From NCBI GenBank assembly GCA_910587765.1, contig CAJUNR010000001.1, forward strand, positions 94,159 through 158,158: 64,000 nucleotides of DNA, in the 5' to 3' direction. The position numbers and the translations under genes are program-made. Positions 7,923-15,831 of this stretch are shown piece after piece. Below the pieces are notes generated by a model. It was not told where the DNA came from, made no database searches, and saw nothing but the letters and a program-made list of their open reading frames with translations. The DNA comes from an uncultured Lachnospiraceae bacterium. GTDB taxonomy: Bacteria > Bacillota > Clostridia > Lachnospirales > Lachnospiraceae. How positions within the stretch are numbered: position 1 is the stretch's first letter; each line of letters begins with the position of its first letter.

Positions 7923-9935
7923 TTATGACTTTAGAATGGAGATCAACGCATCGCCTGTTTTCACATCTCTGTCGGTCTCCCCTGTTACACCGGCGAAATC
8001 CATATAATTGGTGATCAGAACCGGTGTCGTTACATCATACCCTTCTCCTTTGATCTTTTCCATATCGAATTCCACCAGCAGATCGCCCTTCCTCACCTGT
8101 GCGCCTGCTTCGACCCTGGGTGTGAAATACCTGCCCTCCAGTTTCACCGTATCCATGCCAATGTGCAAAAGCATCTCCGCCCCATTGTCTGCGGTAATGC
8201 CGATTGCATGGCCGGTGGGAAACAGCGCGGAGATTACGCCATCGCAAGGTGCATAAACTCTGCCTTCAGCAGGTACAATTGCAACGCCCTGGCCCAGTAC
8301 GCCGGAAGAAAATGCCGCATCCTGCACCTCGTTCAGCGGAATCACCCTGCCGCTGAGGGGAGCCGCCAGCGTCTCACCGCCGGCCGTCGCCGCGTCCGCC
8401 TGCAGTGCCTTGCCCGATGCTGCCGAGGCATCTTCCTTTGGTGCAGCTTTTCCTGCCGCAGATGGGATATCCTCCTTATACAAAACCCAGGTTGCCACAA
8501 ACGCCAGCACCATTACAATCACCGTAATGATTGCAATCATTTTCAAATCATACAGAATCCGATCTGAAGGAATTCCCAACGCGTCAATGGAGTCCTGCGG
8601 TGGAATAAAGTTAGGAAATCCAAAGACACCCAGTCCGCCGGACGTGTATGCGGTCACGCCAAAGGCTCCCATCACTGCGCCGCCTATGGCTGCCGCTCCA
8701 CAGGAAATATAGAAGGGCAGCTTTTTCGGAAGGGTAATGCCGTAAATCGCCGGCTCCGTAACGCCGCAGATACCGGAGACAAATGCCGGGAACGCTATCG
8801 TTTTCAGCTTTTTATCTTTCGTTTTCAACATCATTGCCAGCACAACTGCCGCCTGTGAAAAGGAACACAGGAAGTTTGCGGAAATGAAGCGGTCAAAATG
8901 CATGGTCTGGAAATTGTTCAGTTTGATCGGCACCAGTCCCCAGTGCAGGCCAAAGATAACCAAAACCTGCCATAAAGCCGCAACCAGAGCACACGCAATC
9001 ACCGGGCTGACCCCGTATACGACCTGACATGCCGCTCCAATACCGTTGCTCAGCCAGGTAGCGATCGGTCCGATAATCAGAAAAGTCAGCGGTGCGGTGA
9101 CAATCAAGGTCAGCAACGGAACCATGAAATTTTTCACTACATCAGGAATCACTTTTTTCCAGAACTTTTCTACCTTGGAGCCGAACCAGATGGCAAGGAT
9201 AATCGGCACGACCGAGGATCCATAGCCTGCCTTCGGCCACATGATCGGGAGACCCGCAAAGGTTTTATAGACATTGCTCTCCAGGAAACTGCCGGAAAAT
9301 AATACCATCAGCGGCTCCGCGCCGCCGCCGTTGGCAATCGCCGGGAACTTCACTTCCGCGTAAATCAGCGCGGCCGCCAGTGTCATGCCCGTCATAATGT
9401 CCAGATTGAATTTTCTGGAAGCCGACCATGCCAACAGGAACGGCAAGAAGTAGAAAAATCCGTCACCGATGGAATACAGCAGCATATAAGTACCGGTATC
9501 CTTAAAAGAATTGCCCAATAAAAATACTGCCAGCCCCAAAAGTCCCTTGAGAATACCGGTGGCACACAGCAGTGCCAGAATCGGGGTAAACACGCCCGAC
9601 AAGATATCAATAATCACATCCAGTGGTTTTCTGCCCTGACTCGCAGCCGGTTCATCCGCTCCCTCCGTGGCTGTCTCCGCCTGGAACTTGCCGATCTGCA
9701 TCACGACCTTATAAACGTCTGGTACATGGTTGCCGATGACCACCTGATATTGCCCACCGCTCTGGATTACCGTTACGATGCCGTCCGTCTCTTTCAATAC
9801 GTCCGTGTTCGCCTTGCTCTCGTCTTTCAGTTTAAAGCGGAGACGAGTGATGCAATGGGTCAGGGAGATCACGTTGGATTTGCCTCCCACATTCTGGATA
9901 ATGATACGTGCAAGCCCATCATACTTGTTTGCCAT
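7923..9935 (-). CDS. bglP: Beta-glucoside-specific PTS transporter, EIIBCA
   Basis: 670 residues from the ATG preceded by GGAGG; a longer frame upstream would run into the terminator/RAT leader and is rejected. Order of domains: EIIB (about 1-85, phosphorylated Cys in LTHCITRLRF), membrane EIIC (about 105-460), an Ala-rich linker, and EIIA (about 520-670, active His in LLHIGMDTV). It imports and phosphorylates a beta-glucoside such as cellobiose, salicin or arbutin. First gene of the operon with the antiterminator and GH1 enzyme, expressed only when the leader terminator is bypassed. Confidence 0.95.
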   Translation of the reverse strand: MANKYDGLARIIIQNVGGKSNVISLTHCITRLRFKLKDESKANTDVLKETDGIVTVIQSGGQYQVVIGNHVPDVYKVVMQIGKFQAETATEGADEPAASQGRKPLDVIIDILSGVFTPILALLCATGILKGLLGLAVFLLGNSFKDTGTYMLLYSIGDGFFYFLPFLLAWSASRKFNLDIMTGMTLAAALIYAEVKFPAIANGGGAEPLMVLFSGSFLESNVYKTFAGLPIMWPKAGYGSSVVPIILAIWFGSKVEKFWKKVIPDVVKNFMVPLLTLIVTAPLTFLIIGPIATWLSNGIGAACQVVYGVSPVIACALVAALWQVLVIFGLHWGLVPIKLNNFQTMHFDRFISANFLCSFSQAAVVLAMMLKTKDKKLKTIAFPAFVSGICGVTEPAIYGITLPKKLPFYISCGAAAIGGAVMGAFGVTAYTSGGLGVFGFPNFIPPQDSIDALGIPSDRILYDLKMIAIITVIVMVLAFVATWVLYKEDIPSAAGKAAPKEDASAASGKALQADAATAGGETLAAPLSGRVIPLNEVQDAAFSSGVLGQGVAIVPAEGRVYAPCDGVISALFPTGHAIGITADNGAEMLLHIGMDTVKLEGRYFTPRVEAGAQVRKGDLLVEFDMEKIKGEGYDVTTPVLITNYMDFAGVTGETDRDVKTGDALISILKS

Positions 9936-10033
9936 AGAAATGAAACCTCCTTTTTTGTCTTTCTGGATGCTTTTCGATATCTCCCGCGCCCTAAGCGTCA
10001 CAGGCATAGCCCACCACTGCCCAGCAAACATCC

Positions 10034-10097
10034 GGGAAAAAGAAAAACCAGATATATAAGACCTGTTCTGTGCGTACAAGCCTCATATATCTGGTTT
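10034..10097 (-). terminator. Leader terminator controlled by LicT/BglG
   Basis: On the minus strand AAACCAGATATAT (10097-10085) pairs exactly with ATATATCTGGTTT (10057-10045) and is followed by TTTTTCTTTTT. Its 5' arm shares AAACC with the RAT element, the mutually exclusive arrangement of antiterminator-controlled operons. Confidence 0.9.
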
Positions 10098-10119
10098 TGC
10101 CTACCGAAAGTAACAATCC
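10093..10119 (-). promoter_or_regulatory. RAT (ribonucleic antiterminator) site
   Basis: On the minus strand GGATTGTTACTTTCGG followed by TAGGCAAAACC, a close match to the LicT/SacY-type RAT consensus. It overlaps the 5' arm of the terminator at 10034-10097. Confidence 0.92.
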
Positions 10120-10152
10120 AAATTGCAATCTTAAATTTCTTTGATGTTCTTC

Positions 10153-10181
10153 ATTATACAATGGGCTTTGGGAATTTTCAA
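10153..10181 (-). promoter_or_regulatory. Sigma-A promoter of the beta-glucoside operon
   Basis: Minus strand TTGAAA (10181-10176), 17-base spacer, TATAAT (10158-10153). Transcription would start about 30 bases before the RAT. No clear cre site was identified. Confidence 0.85.
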
Positions 10182-10197
10182 GAGCCTTTTAAAATTT

Positions 10198-10390
10198 TCA
10201 ATATTTATACAAATTTTCTCCAGCTTTTTTGTGAAAATTCACGAGAAACATCCCACTGAAAAACTCTGTTGGCCTGTAATTGGCCTGGCGGTAAGCGGTT
10301 TCCCACATGAAGCGATTTGTGTCAAAGTCGGTTTGTACAGGAACAGCATGGTATTCAGCTTCCGCCCCTTCTGTTCGCCAGATTTTCAGG
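10198..10390 (-). other. Open stretch without a start, possible coding relic
   Basis: Between the nitroreductase stop at 10386 and the bgl promoter, one minus-strand frame stays open for more than 60 codons with protein-like composition (FMWETAYRQANYRPTEFF in the middle) to a TGA at 10198. It has no start codon in the intergenic part and I do not recognise the family. It may be the C-terminal remnant of a lost gene. Chance cannot be excluded. Confidence 0.25.
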
Positions 10391-11276
10391 CGTAATTTCG
10401 TCCCTGCTCCGAATAGCGGTGGATTTTGGCTTTCCTGTCTTTTTGCACGCCTCTTGCATACGGTATTTCAGGGTAGCCAAAGCCCACGATCAGCTTCATA
10501 TAATGGTCGGGCGGTATATGAAGCATTTTTTTCGCTTCCGGTGCAAGCTCAATAAGTACATCTGCCGGATAACTCATAATAATCGTACCCAATCCAAACG
10601 CATTGGCAAGCAGTTCAAAGTAGGCAGTTGCAATATTGCAATTCACTTTGTAATCTTCCGCCCATTTGCCCGAACATTTTTCGTGGGCAATAAACAGATG
10701 GGGCGCACCGCAAAAAAGCAGATCATCTTTTCGGACTGTTTTCTCCGATTCTTTCATCTTGCTGTAATAGAAGTCGCTAAAACTTGAAGTATAAATATGT
10801 TTCTTAGCGGCTGATTCCATTTTTGAATATGCAAGCTGCCAAATTTCTTTTACCCTGTCTTTATCGTCAATTACCGTGTATTCCACGCTGCTTGAATTTC
10901 CCCCGGTGGGAGCAGCCTGCATAGCGTTTAATATTCTGTCAATCATCTGCGGTTCCACATTTTTGTCAAGGTATCTGCGGCAGGAACGGCGGCTCAATAC
11001 AAGCTGTTCCATATAGCCGCCCATTTCAGACGGCGGCAGAAGGAGTGAATTTTCAGGTTCTTTATCGAAAATAGAGATTGCGCCTGTCGGGCACACCGCA
11101 AGACAATGCTGGCCCCTCCAGCACCCCCTCCATCCAAACCGTTCAAAATCTCTCATCTGTGGACAGCCCTCTTTGCCGAGAGACAGCACCATGCCGGAGC
11201 AGGTGTTTACGCATTTACCGCAACCGATACATTTTGACTTATCTACCTTAAAATGTGTTTTTTGTTCCATACCCAT
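10386..11276 (-). CDS. Nitroreductase family protein with N-terminal ferredoxin domain
   Basis: 296 residues. Cys16, 19, 22, 26 (CIGCGKCVNTC) form the first 4Fe-4S motif; further cysteines at 52, 58 and 62 (GCWRGQHCLAVCP) make the second, with unusual spacing. From about residue 90 it is an FMN nitroreductase fold (SRRSCRRYLDKNVEPQMIDRIL). It is the third gene of a minus-strand group with the radical SAM gene and the broken oxidoreductase. Its C-terminus has a decayed second copy at 5028-5126. Likely a flavin reductase fed by ferredoxin; substrate unknown. It may be part of an electrophile/quinone response if the upstream motif is an HxlR site. Confidence 0.9.
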   Translation of the reverse strand: MGMEQKTHFKVDKSKCIGCGKCVNTCSGMVLSLGKEGCPQMRDFERFGWRGCWRGQHCLAVCPTGAISIFDKEPENSLLLPPSEMGGYMEQLVLSRRSCRRYLDKNVEPQMIDRILNAMQAAPTGGNSSSVEYTVIDDKDRVKEIWQLAYSKMESAAKKHIYTSSFSDFYYSKMKESEKTVRKDDLLFCGAPHLFIAHEKCSGKWAEDYKVNCNIATAYFELLANAFGLGTIIMSYPADVLIELAPEAKKMLHIPPDHYMKLIVGFGYPEIPYARGVQKDRKAKIHRYSEQGRNYA

Positions 11277-11298
11277 TGCTTATTTCTCCTGCCTGCTG

Positions 11299-12151
11299 TC
11301 AAAGGGTGACAACGATTTTTCCGTTCACGCTTCCGCTGTCAAGAGCAACACAAGCGTCCTTAATCTGCTCAAAGGCAAAACTTGCTCCGATGACAGGTTT
11401 CAGACCGTGATTGTCCAAAAACTCAAAAATATCCCGCATTGTTTTTTCGGTCGGATAATTGGAAAAAAATCCGGTGAGATATATCCCATTCGGAATATCT
11501 TTAATCGGGTCAAAGCCGTTCAGCGTATATACGCCGCCTAAAATACCCGTATTGCAGACAATCCCGCCTTTTTCCACACAGCAGAGTGTGTCAGGCAGGG
11601 TTTTGGGACCGACCAGCTCCAATGCTTTTGTTACGCCGTTTAGGGTATTACACAGCTTTCCCGTATCAAGAATCGCTTTTTATCCGCCCCTGCAAGTAAC
11701 GGCAGCTTGCTTTCAGATGGAGGCATTCAAAAAGTGAACCCCATGCCGTAAAATAGGTTTCGGGGATTGCCGCCATATCCGTCCATGAAAGTGCAGACTT
11801 TACGGCAAATACATGGTGAACCGGCAAAAGTGCATATTCTGCATAGCTTCCGTGAAAACTGCGCCCCATACCGCCCATAAGAGCGACAACCTTTTGTCCG
11901 GCTGTAAAATTGCTGTCTGAGGGATCGGCTATTTCTCCAACGCATTCAATGCCGGGAATAATCGGTTTACTGATATAGTCGGCTCTGATTTCATTTAACC
12001 GCAAAATCTGCTCGGAGTGATTCATTCCAAAGGCTTTTATTCTTACAAGCACCCAGCCGGGTTTTACTTCAGGAATCGGAATCTCGCAAAGTTCAACATT
12101 TTCGGCTTCTGTCGGTCTGTCAAGCAAAACCGCTTTCATTGTCGTACTCAT
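11299..12151 (-). pseudogene. Zinc-type alcohol dehydrogenase/quinone oxidoreductase (MDR family), broken
   Basis: The N-terminal part (12151 to about 11710) begins MSTTMKAVLLDRPTEAENVE and carries the GroES-like half with PGIECVGEI. At CLHLK the frame jumps: the Rossmann glycine loop and about 35 residues are missing, sequence resumes in another frame (ESKLPLLAGADKKR), then shifts again near 11675 to ILDTGKLCNTLNGVTKALEL and runs to the stop at 11299 (GSVNGKIVVTL). An internal deletion plus a frameshift make it inactive because the NAD(P)-binding loop is gone. Neighbouring genes in the group also show damage. Confidence 0.8.
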
Positions 12152-12160
12152 AGGGTATCC

Positions 12161-13189
12161 TCACTTCCTGAACAAATCGCTGTTCTCATCTGCCCAGCAC
12201 TGCGGATCGGCGGCATAAAAATCTCCGTTTGTTCCTTTTGCAACTGCGGGACAGCCCCGGCAAAATGCAAGCAACTTACATTTTGCACATTTACTGAATT
12301 TTGCGTATTCCCGGTAACACTCCATATTTGTTACCCATATATCGGCAAGACGGTCGGTAAAGACATTGCCTGCACGGCTGTCCGCTGCCCGGCGGCAAGC
12401 GTATACTTCACCCGTAGGCAAAATGGTAATATGGCAGTTTCCGCAGTTACAGCCGCCGTATATCATGCCGTCCTCTGCCGTCTCCGGAATTTTGAATGTT
12501 CCCGTTTCATATTCATACAGCGTCCAGAGGTGATCCTTTTTATTGAAATAGGTGTCGCAGCCCTCCGCTTCGTATCCTTTGAATTTCTGATCGCATATCG
12601 CAAGCAGATCACGATATTCCTGCGGCGTCACACTCGCGTCAAGATCGCCGCCGCTGGGGACATAACGGGAAAAAGCAAATACATTCACGCCCGCTTTCAC
12701 AACTGCGTCGATAATACCAGGGATTTCCATGCGGTTTGTTTTGGAAACTGTCGTCATCGAGACGCTGCGGATTCCGGCACGGTTAATGCAGCCGATTTTT
12801 TCAAGAGTGCAGTCGTAAGAGCCGGGCTTCCGGAACCAGTCGTGTGTCTCACGCAGACCGTCGATTGACAACTGATACTTCTCGCAACCGTATGCTTTCA
12901 GTTTACGGCAGACCTGATCGTTTAAGTGGAATGGATTTCCGAGAATGGTAAAAGGTACGCTGTGTTCATGAAGCAGTTCCAGAAGCCTCCAAAAATCAGG
13001 ATGCAGGATTGGATCGCCGCCCGTAATATAGAAGTAAGGCAAACGGTTATAAACCTCGCAAAAATCAAGACAATTATAAAAAGTGTCCTGCATTTGCTGC
13101 CAATTCATAGAATCTATTTTTTTACAGGTATCTCCCGAAAAAATATAACAGTGCCTGCACCGCTGATCGCACTCGTCTGTAATGTGCCA
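12161..13189 (-). CDS. Radical SAM/SPASM domain protein lacking a normal start codon
   Basis: The first plain ATG (13108) would give 315 residues without a radical SAM motif, but the same frame extends upstream through WHITDECDQRCRHCYIF, which holds the CxxxCxxC cluster motif. The C-terminal region has the SPASM cysteines (GGCNCGNCH, KCAKCKLLAFCRGCP). A GGAGGT lies at 13198-13203, yet no ATG, GTG or TTG occurs in frame at the right distance; the well-placed ATG (13190) is one frame off and stops after 22 codons. Either a start-region mutation inactivated the gene or a rare start is used. SPASM proteins usually modify peptides or enzymes; no precursor peptide was found beside it. Confidence 0.75.
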   Translation of the reverse strand, partial: WHITDECDQRCRHCYIFSGDTCKKIDSMNWQQMQDTFYNCLDFCEVYNRLPYFYITGGDPILHPDFWRLLELLHEHSVPFTILGNPFHLNDQVCRKLKAYGCEKYQLSIDGLRETHDWFRKPGSYDCTLEKIGCINRAGIRSVSMTTVSKTNRMEIPGIIDAVVKAGVNVFAFSRYVPSGGDLDASVTPQEYRDLLAICDQKFKGYEAEGCDTYFNKKDHLWTLYEYETGTFKIPETAEDGMIYGGCNCGNCHITILPTGEVYACRRAADSRAGNVFTDRLADIWVTNMECYREYAKFSKCAKCKLLAFCRGCPAVAKGTNGDFYAADPQCWADENSDLFRK

Positions 13190-13208
13190 TTGTTTTGACC
13201 TCCATTTA

Positions 13209-13310
13209 AGTATTCAGCGGGTTTCCTGCCCTCTGTACCTGTCATTTTACTGATTTTTTTACGCTTCACAAGTACGCACTTTTTTATAACCCAGTTACCT
13301 TTTTGTAACC
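13209..13310 (-). repeat. 102-bp direct repeat, copy 2: promoter of the radical SAM group
   Basis: Matches 5157-5258 over its full length. On the minus strand it lies directly before the ribosome binding site of the radical SAM gene. It includes GTTACCTTTTTGTAAC, a 5-bp inverted repeat, beside the CAAGTACGCACTT motif. Confidence 0.65.
13269..13281. promoter_or_regulatory. Candidate HxlR operator, site 2
   Basis: CAAGTACGCACTT, the clearest example of the motif. On the minus strand it reads AAGTGCGTACTTG, where AAGT and ACTT are inverted half-sites. It would sit in the promoter of the radical SAM - oxidoreductase - nitroreductase group. The rest of 13311-13517 shows no gene I can support. Confidence 0.5.
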
Positions 13311-13517
13311 TTTGCGTAATTACAGGGCTTCCGAGGCAAATAAATTCTGTAAAATTTTTGCGACACGCACAAAACGGAGAATCCATGCGTCCTATCATCA
13401 ATTCCATGGAAGCGTGGGGCATATCTTACAAAGAAAACATAGCAAATACATAAGCGCAGCACTTACAAGAATTTAGATTCTCCATTTCACGCAGCTACAG
13501 AATCATAGGCAAAAAGA

Positions 13518-13556
13518 AAAGGCATCTGACGGTATCCAATATCGTCAAATGCCTTT
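13518..13556 (-). terminator. Terminator of the nitroreductase gene
   Basis: AAAGGCATCTGACG and CGTCAAATGCCTTT pair over 14 positions with one mismatch; on the minus strand the stem is followed by a T-rich stretch (CTTTTTGCC). It lies about 55 bases after the nitroreductase stop codon. Confidence 0.7.
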
Positions 13557-13612
13557 ATTTCAGCAGTTTTGCGGCTATTCTGCTTTTTCTCTTTGTATCA
13601 ATTAAGCGATTT

Positions 13613-14125
13613 TCATTTCACAAAAACCAGTTCTTCCACCGGAATGCGATCCCGGGAATGACGATCTGGATCGGCTTCCTCCCCGTCCGGATATCCGAGC
13701 GCAAGAATATTGACCGGTTCCAGCTCCTCCGGCAGTCCGAACTCCTTTCGTATCACGTCCGGCTTGAAAAAGCAGATCCACACGGAACCGAGCCCCAGTT
13801 CCGTTGCCTGCAGCATCATATGGTCGGTCAGGATGGAGGCGTCAATATCTGTCGTCTGCTTTCCGTCAAACGGGCGTACCCACGCCTTTCTGCGGTCCGC
13901 ACAGACGATGATCGCCAGCGGCGCGCCGTACAGGTTCGCACCCTTCCCTGCTTTCGCAAGCCCCTCCGCGCTTTGGACCACAATCAGACGAACCGGCTGG
14001 AGATTGGCCGCCGTCGGCGCCGCGTGTGCCGCCTCCAGAATTTTCTGCAGCTTTTCCGGCTCAACCTTTTTGTCCTTATACCTGCGGACGGAACAACGCT
14101 TCTTCGCAATTTCGATAAAATTCAT
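13613..14125 (-). CDS. Nitroreductase family protein
   Basis: 170 residues, a compact single-domain FMN nitroreductase: RCSVRRYKDKKVEPEKLQ at the N-terminus, PTAANLQPVRLIVV for flavin contact, and the C-terminal NILALGYPDGE. No iron-sulfur domain. Divergent from the HxlR gene with about 150 bases between them, the usual arrangement for HxlR-controlled reductases that detoxify quinones, diamide-like oxidants or aldehydes. Probably NAD(P)H-dependent; substrate not readable. Confidence 0.92.
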   Translation of the reverse strand: MNFIEIAKKRCSVRRYKDKKVEPEKLQKILEAAHAAPTAANLQPVRLIVVQSAEGLAKAGKGANLYGAPLAIIVCADRRKAWVRPFDGKQTTDIDASILTDHMMLQATELGLGSVWICFFKPDVIRKEFGLPEELEPVNILALGYPDGEEADPDRHSRDRIPVEELVFVK

Positions 14126-14207
14126 AATGGAAAATCCTCTCTTTCTGTTATATACTGAACGTATTCATGAACCGTTGCCTTTATTTTATCAGAAGATCCA
14201 TTTTCTG

Positions 14208-14220
14208 CAAGAATGCACTT
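14208..14220. promoter_or_regulatory. Candidate HxlR operator, site 3 (hxlR/nitroreductase intergenic region)
   Basis: CAAGAATGCACTT, 10 or 11 of 13 identical to sites 1 and 2, in the divergent promoter region of the HxlR gene and the nitroreductase. Its location next to the regulator gene is the main argument for HxlR as the binding protein. Confidence 0.45.
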
Positions 14221-14273
14221 TCGAGATAGATACTTTCCAAAAGGATAGCGGTTAAAAAGCGGAGGAAATTGTT

Positions 14274-14627
14274 ATGGACTACTCAAAAGACCAGTTTAAC
14301 TGTCCTGTGGAAGCGACGCTGTTTCTGATCGGCGGAAAATACAAGCCGCTCATTCTCTGGCATCTGATTGAACAGCCGCTGCACTATATGGAACTGCAGC
14401 GCCTGATCCCCAGGGCAACGCCCAAGATGCTGTCGCAGCAACTACACGATTTGGTGGAGTGCCAAATGGTGCGCCGGGAAGTCCTCCCCGAGAAACCGCC
14501 CCGAACGCTGTACTCGCTGACCGCGCTCGGACGAAGCATCGTTCCGGTCCTGGAATCCATGTGCGACTGGGGAGCGGACTTTTTGAACGGGCCGGACATC
14601 CGGACGCCCTGCGTGAAAAAGGAATGA
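14274..14627 (+). CDS. HxlR-family winged-helix transcriptional regulator
   Basis: 117 residues covering the whole HxlR domain: CPVEATLFLIGGKYKPLILWHL, then RATPKMLSQQLHDL (recognition helix) and a wing. Cys10 sits in the position of the redox-sensing cysteine of YodB and HypR, so it may sense electrophiles or disulfide stress. GGAGG precedes the ATG. Divergent from a nitroreductase, its likely target; the shared motif suggests it also controls the radical SAM/ferredoxin-nitroreductase group at 10.4-13.2 kb and formerly a group near 5 kb. Confidence 0.92.
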   Translation: MDYSKDQFNCPVEATLFLIGGKYKPLILWHLIEQPLHYMELQRLIPRATPKMLSQQLHDLVECQMVRREVLPEKPPRTLYSLTALGRSIVPVLESMCDWGADFLNGPDIRTPCVKKE

Positions 14628-14762
14628 AATGACAAATAAACGGGCGAAAATGCCGAATCCCGCCGGTAGACCTTTCCCCGCATCCCCTTTATACTGAACT
14701 CGTATCAAAAAACACATCCACCCCGCCATCCGGCGGAATTTCAAAAACAGGAGGAAACAACC

Positions 14763-15218
14763 ATGAGTTTAGGAAACAGTCTGTTTCAGGCACGGAAAAA
14801 GAGCGGCATGTCGCAGGAAGAGGTCGCCGAAAAGCTGGGCGTCAGCAGGCAGACAATCTCAAAATGGGAACTGGATGAGACGCTCCCGGATATCCGTCAG
14901 TTCAAAAAGCTGTCCGTCCTGTATCATCTGACACTGGATGAGCTGATCGACTTCGACCCGGATTTAAAGGAAATTGAGCGGATCATTGAACATACCGACG
15001 AAGAAAAGCAGAAAAGCGTCGACTGGACCAAACTATGGGCAAAGAAGTATCCGGTCCTGACCGCCTATCCGCAGACCGTGCGGATTGACGACTACGCCGG
15101 ACCGTTAAAAGAACTGCTGACCCGGCTGAAACGCGAATACGGCTACAGCGACATGGACGCCGGACTGGTGCTGAAGGATATTCTGGGACAGGTCTGGAAT
15201 ACCGGACAGCACGGATGA
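14763..15218 (+). CDS. XRE-family transcriptional regulator
   Basis: 151 residues. The N-terminal 65 residues form an XRE helix-turn-helix (MSQEEVAEKLGVSRQTISKWE). The remainder is charged and predicted helical (KELLTRLKREYGYSDMDAGLVLKDIL) without a domain I recognise; it may serve in dimerisation. AGGAGG lies 9 bases before the ATG. Same direction as hxlR, 135 bases downstream, and convergent with clpP. Target unknown. Confidence 0.9.
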   Translation: MSLGNSLFQARKKSGMSQEEVAEKLGVSRQTISKWELDETLPDIRQFKKLSVLYHLTLDELIDFDPDLKEIERIIEHTDEEKQKSVDWTKLWAKKYPVLTAYPQTVRIDDYAGPLKELLTRLKREYGYSDMDAGLVLKDILGQVWNTGQHG

Positions 15219-15225
15219 GGATTTC

Positions 15226-15253
15226 CGGGGAGCCTGTTTTCTATGGCTCCCCG
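15226..15253. terminator. Hairpin at the convergent end of the XRE and ClpP genes
   Basis: CGGGGAGCC and GGCTCCCCG pair over 9 bp around a T-containing 10-base loop. It overlaps the last codons of the ClpP gene and may stop transcription from either side. No strong T-run. Confidence 0.45.
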
Positions 15254-15831
15254 ATCAGCCGGTCGATCAGGCCAAATTCCAGCGCTTCCTCCGCCGACAG
15301 ATAGTGATCGCGTTCCGTGGCCGCCATCACCTCCGCCTCTGTCCTGCCTGTATTTTGCGCCAGAATCCGGTTCAGCCGTTCCCGGCTTTTCAGAATATGG
15401 TCCGACATGATCCGGATGTCGGACGCCGGCCCCCTGACGCCCTCCCCGTGAACAGCCGGCTGATGGATCATAATCTCCGCATGGGGAAGCGCCAACCGCT
15501 TGCCCTTCGCACCTCCCGCCAGAAGAAATGCGCCGAAGCTGGCAGCGAGTCCGATGCATATCGTTGACACGTCACATTTCACATACTGCATGGTGTCATA
15601 GACCGCAAACCCCGCGGACACGGAACCTCCGGGACTGTTGATGTAAAACTGGATATCTCTGCCCGGGTCCTCCGCTTCCAGAAACAGCATCTGGGCGACA
15701 ATCGCTCCTGCGGAAGCGTCGCTTACTTCCTCACCCAGAAAAATAATCCGATCCGCAAGCAGCCGGGAATAGAGATCGAAGCTCTGCTCTCCCCGCCCGG
15801 TCCGGCGGATCACATACGGTATCACACTCAT
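15241..15831 (-). CDS. clpP: ClpP-family serine protease
   Basis: 196 residues, full ClpP length. The catalytic triad is visible: Ser98 in GLAASFGAFLL, His123 in EIMIHQP, Asp175 in TERDHYLS. The substrate-groove motif YINSPGGSVSAG is present. It should assemble into the proteolytic barrel that works with a Clp ATPase, but no clpX or tig lies beside it, so it is probably a second, accessory ClpP. Its start overlaps the AraC gene by four bases (ATGA), so the regulator and protease are co-translated, an uncommon pairing. Confidence 0.9.
   Translation of the reverse strand: MSVIPYVIRRTGRGEQSFDLYSRLLADRIIFLGEEVSDASAGAIVAQMLFLEAEDPGRDIQFYINSPGGSVSAGFAVYDTMQYVKCDVSTICIGLAASFGAFLLAGGAKGKRLALPHAEIMIHQPAVHGEGVRGPASDIRIMSDHILKSRERLNRILAQNTGRTEAEVMAATERDHYLSAEEALEFGLIDRLIGEP

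Noticed and set aside
9936..10079. N-terminal extension of the PTS protein to 10079
   Set aside because: The extra codons lie in the terminator leader, and GGAGG precedes the ATG at 9935.
13114..13422. 102-codon minus-strand frame upstream of the radical SAM gene as a precursor peptide
   Set aside because: It lies over the promoter repeat and has no leader/core pattern or cysteine-glycine repeats expected of radical SAM substrates.
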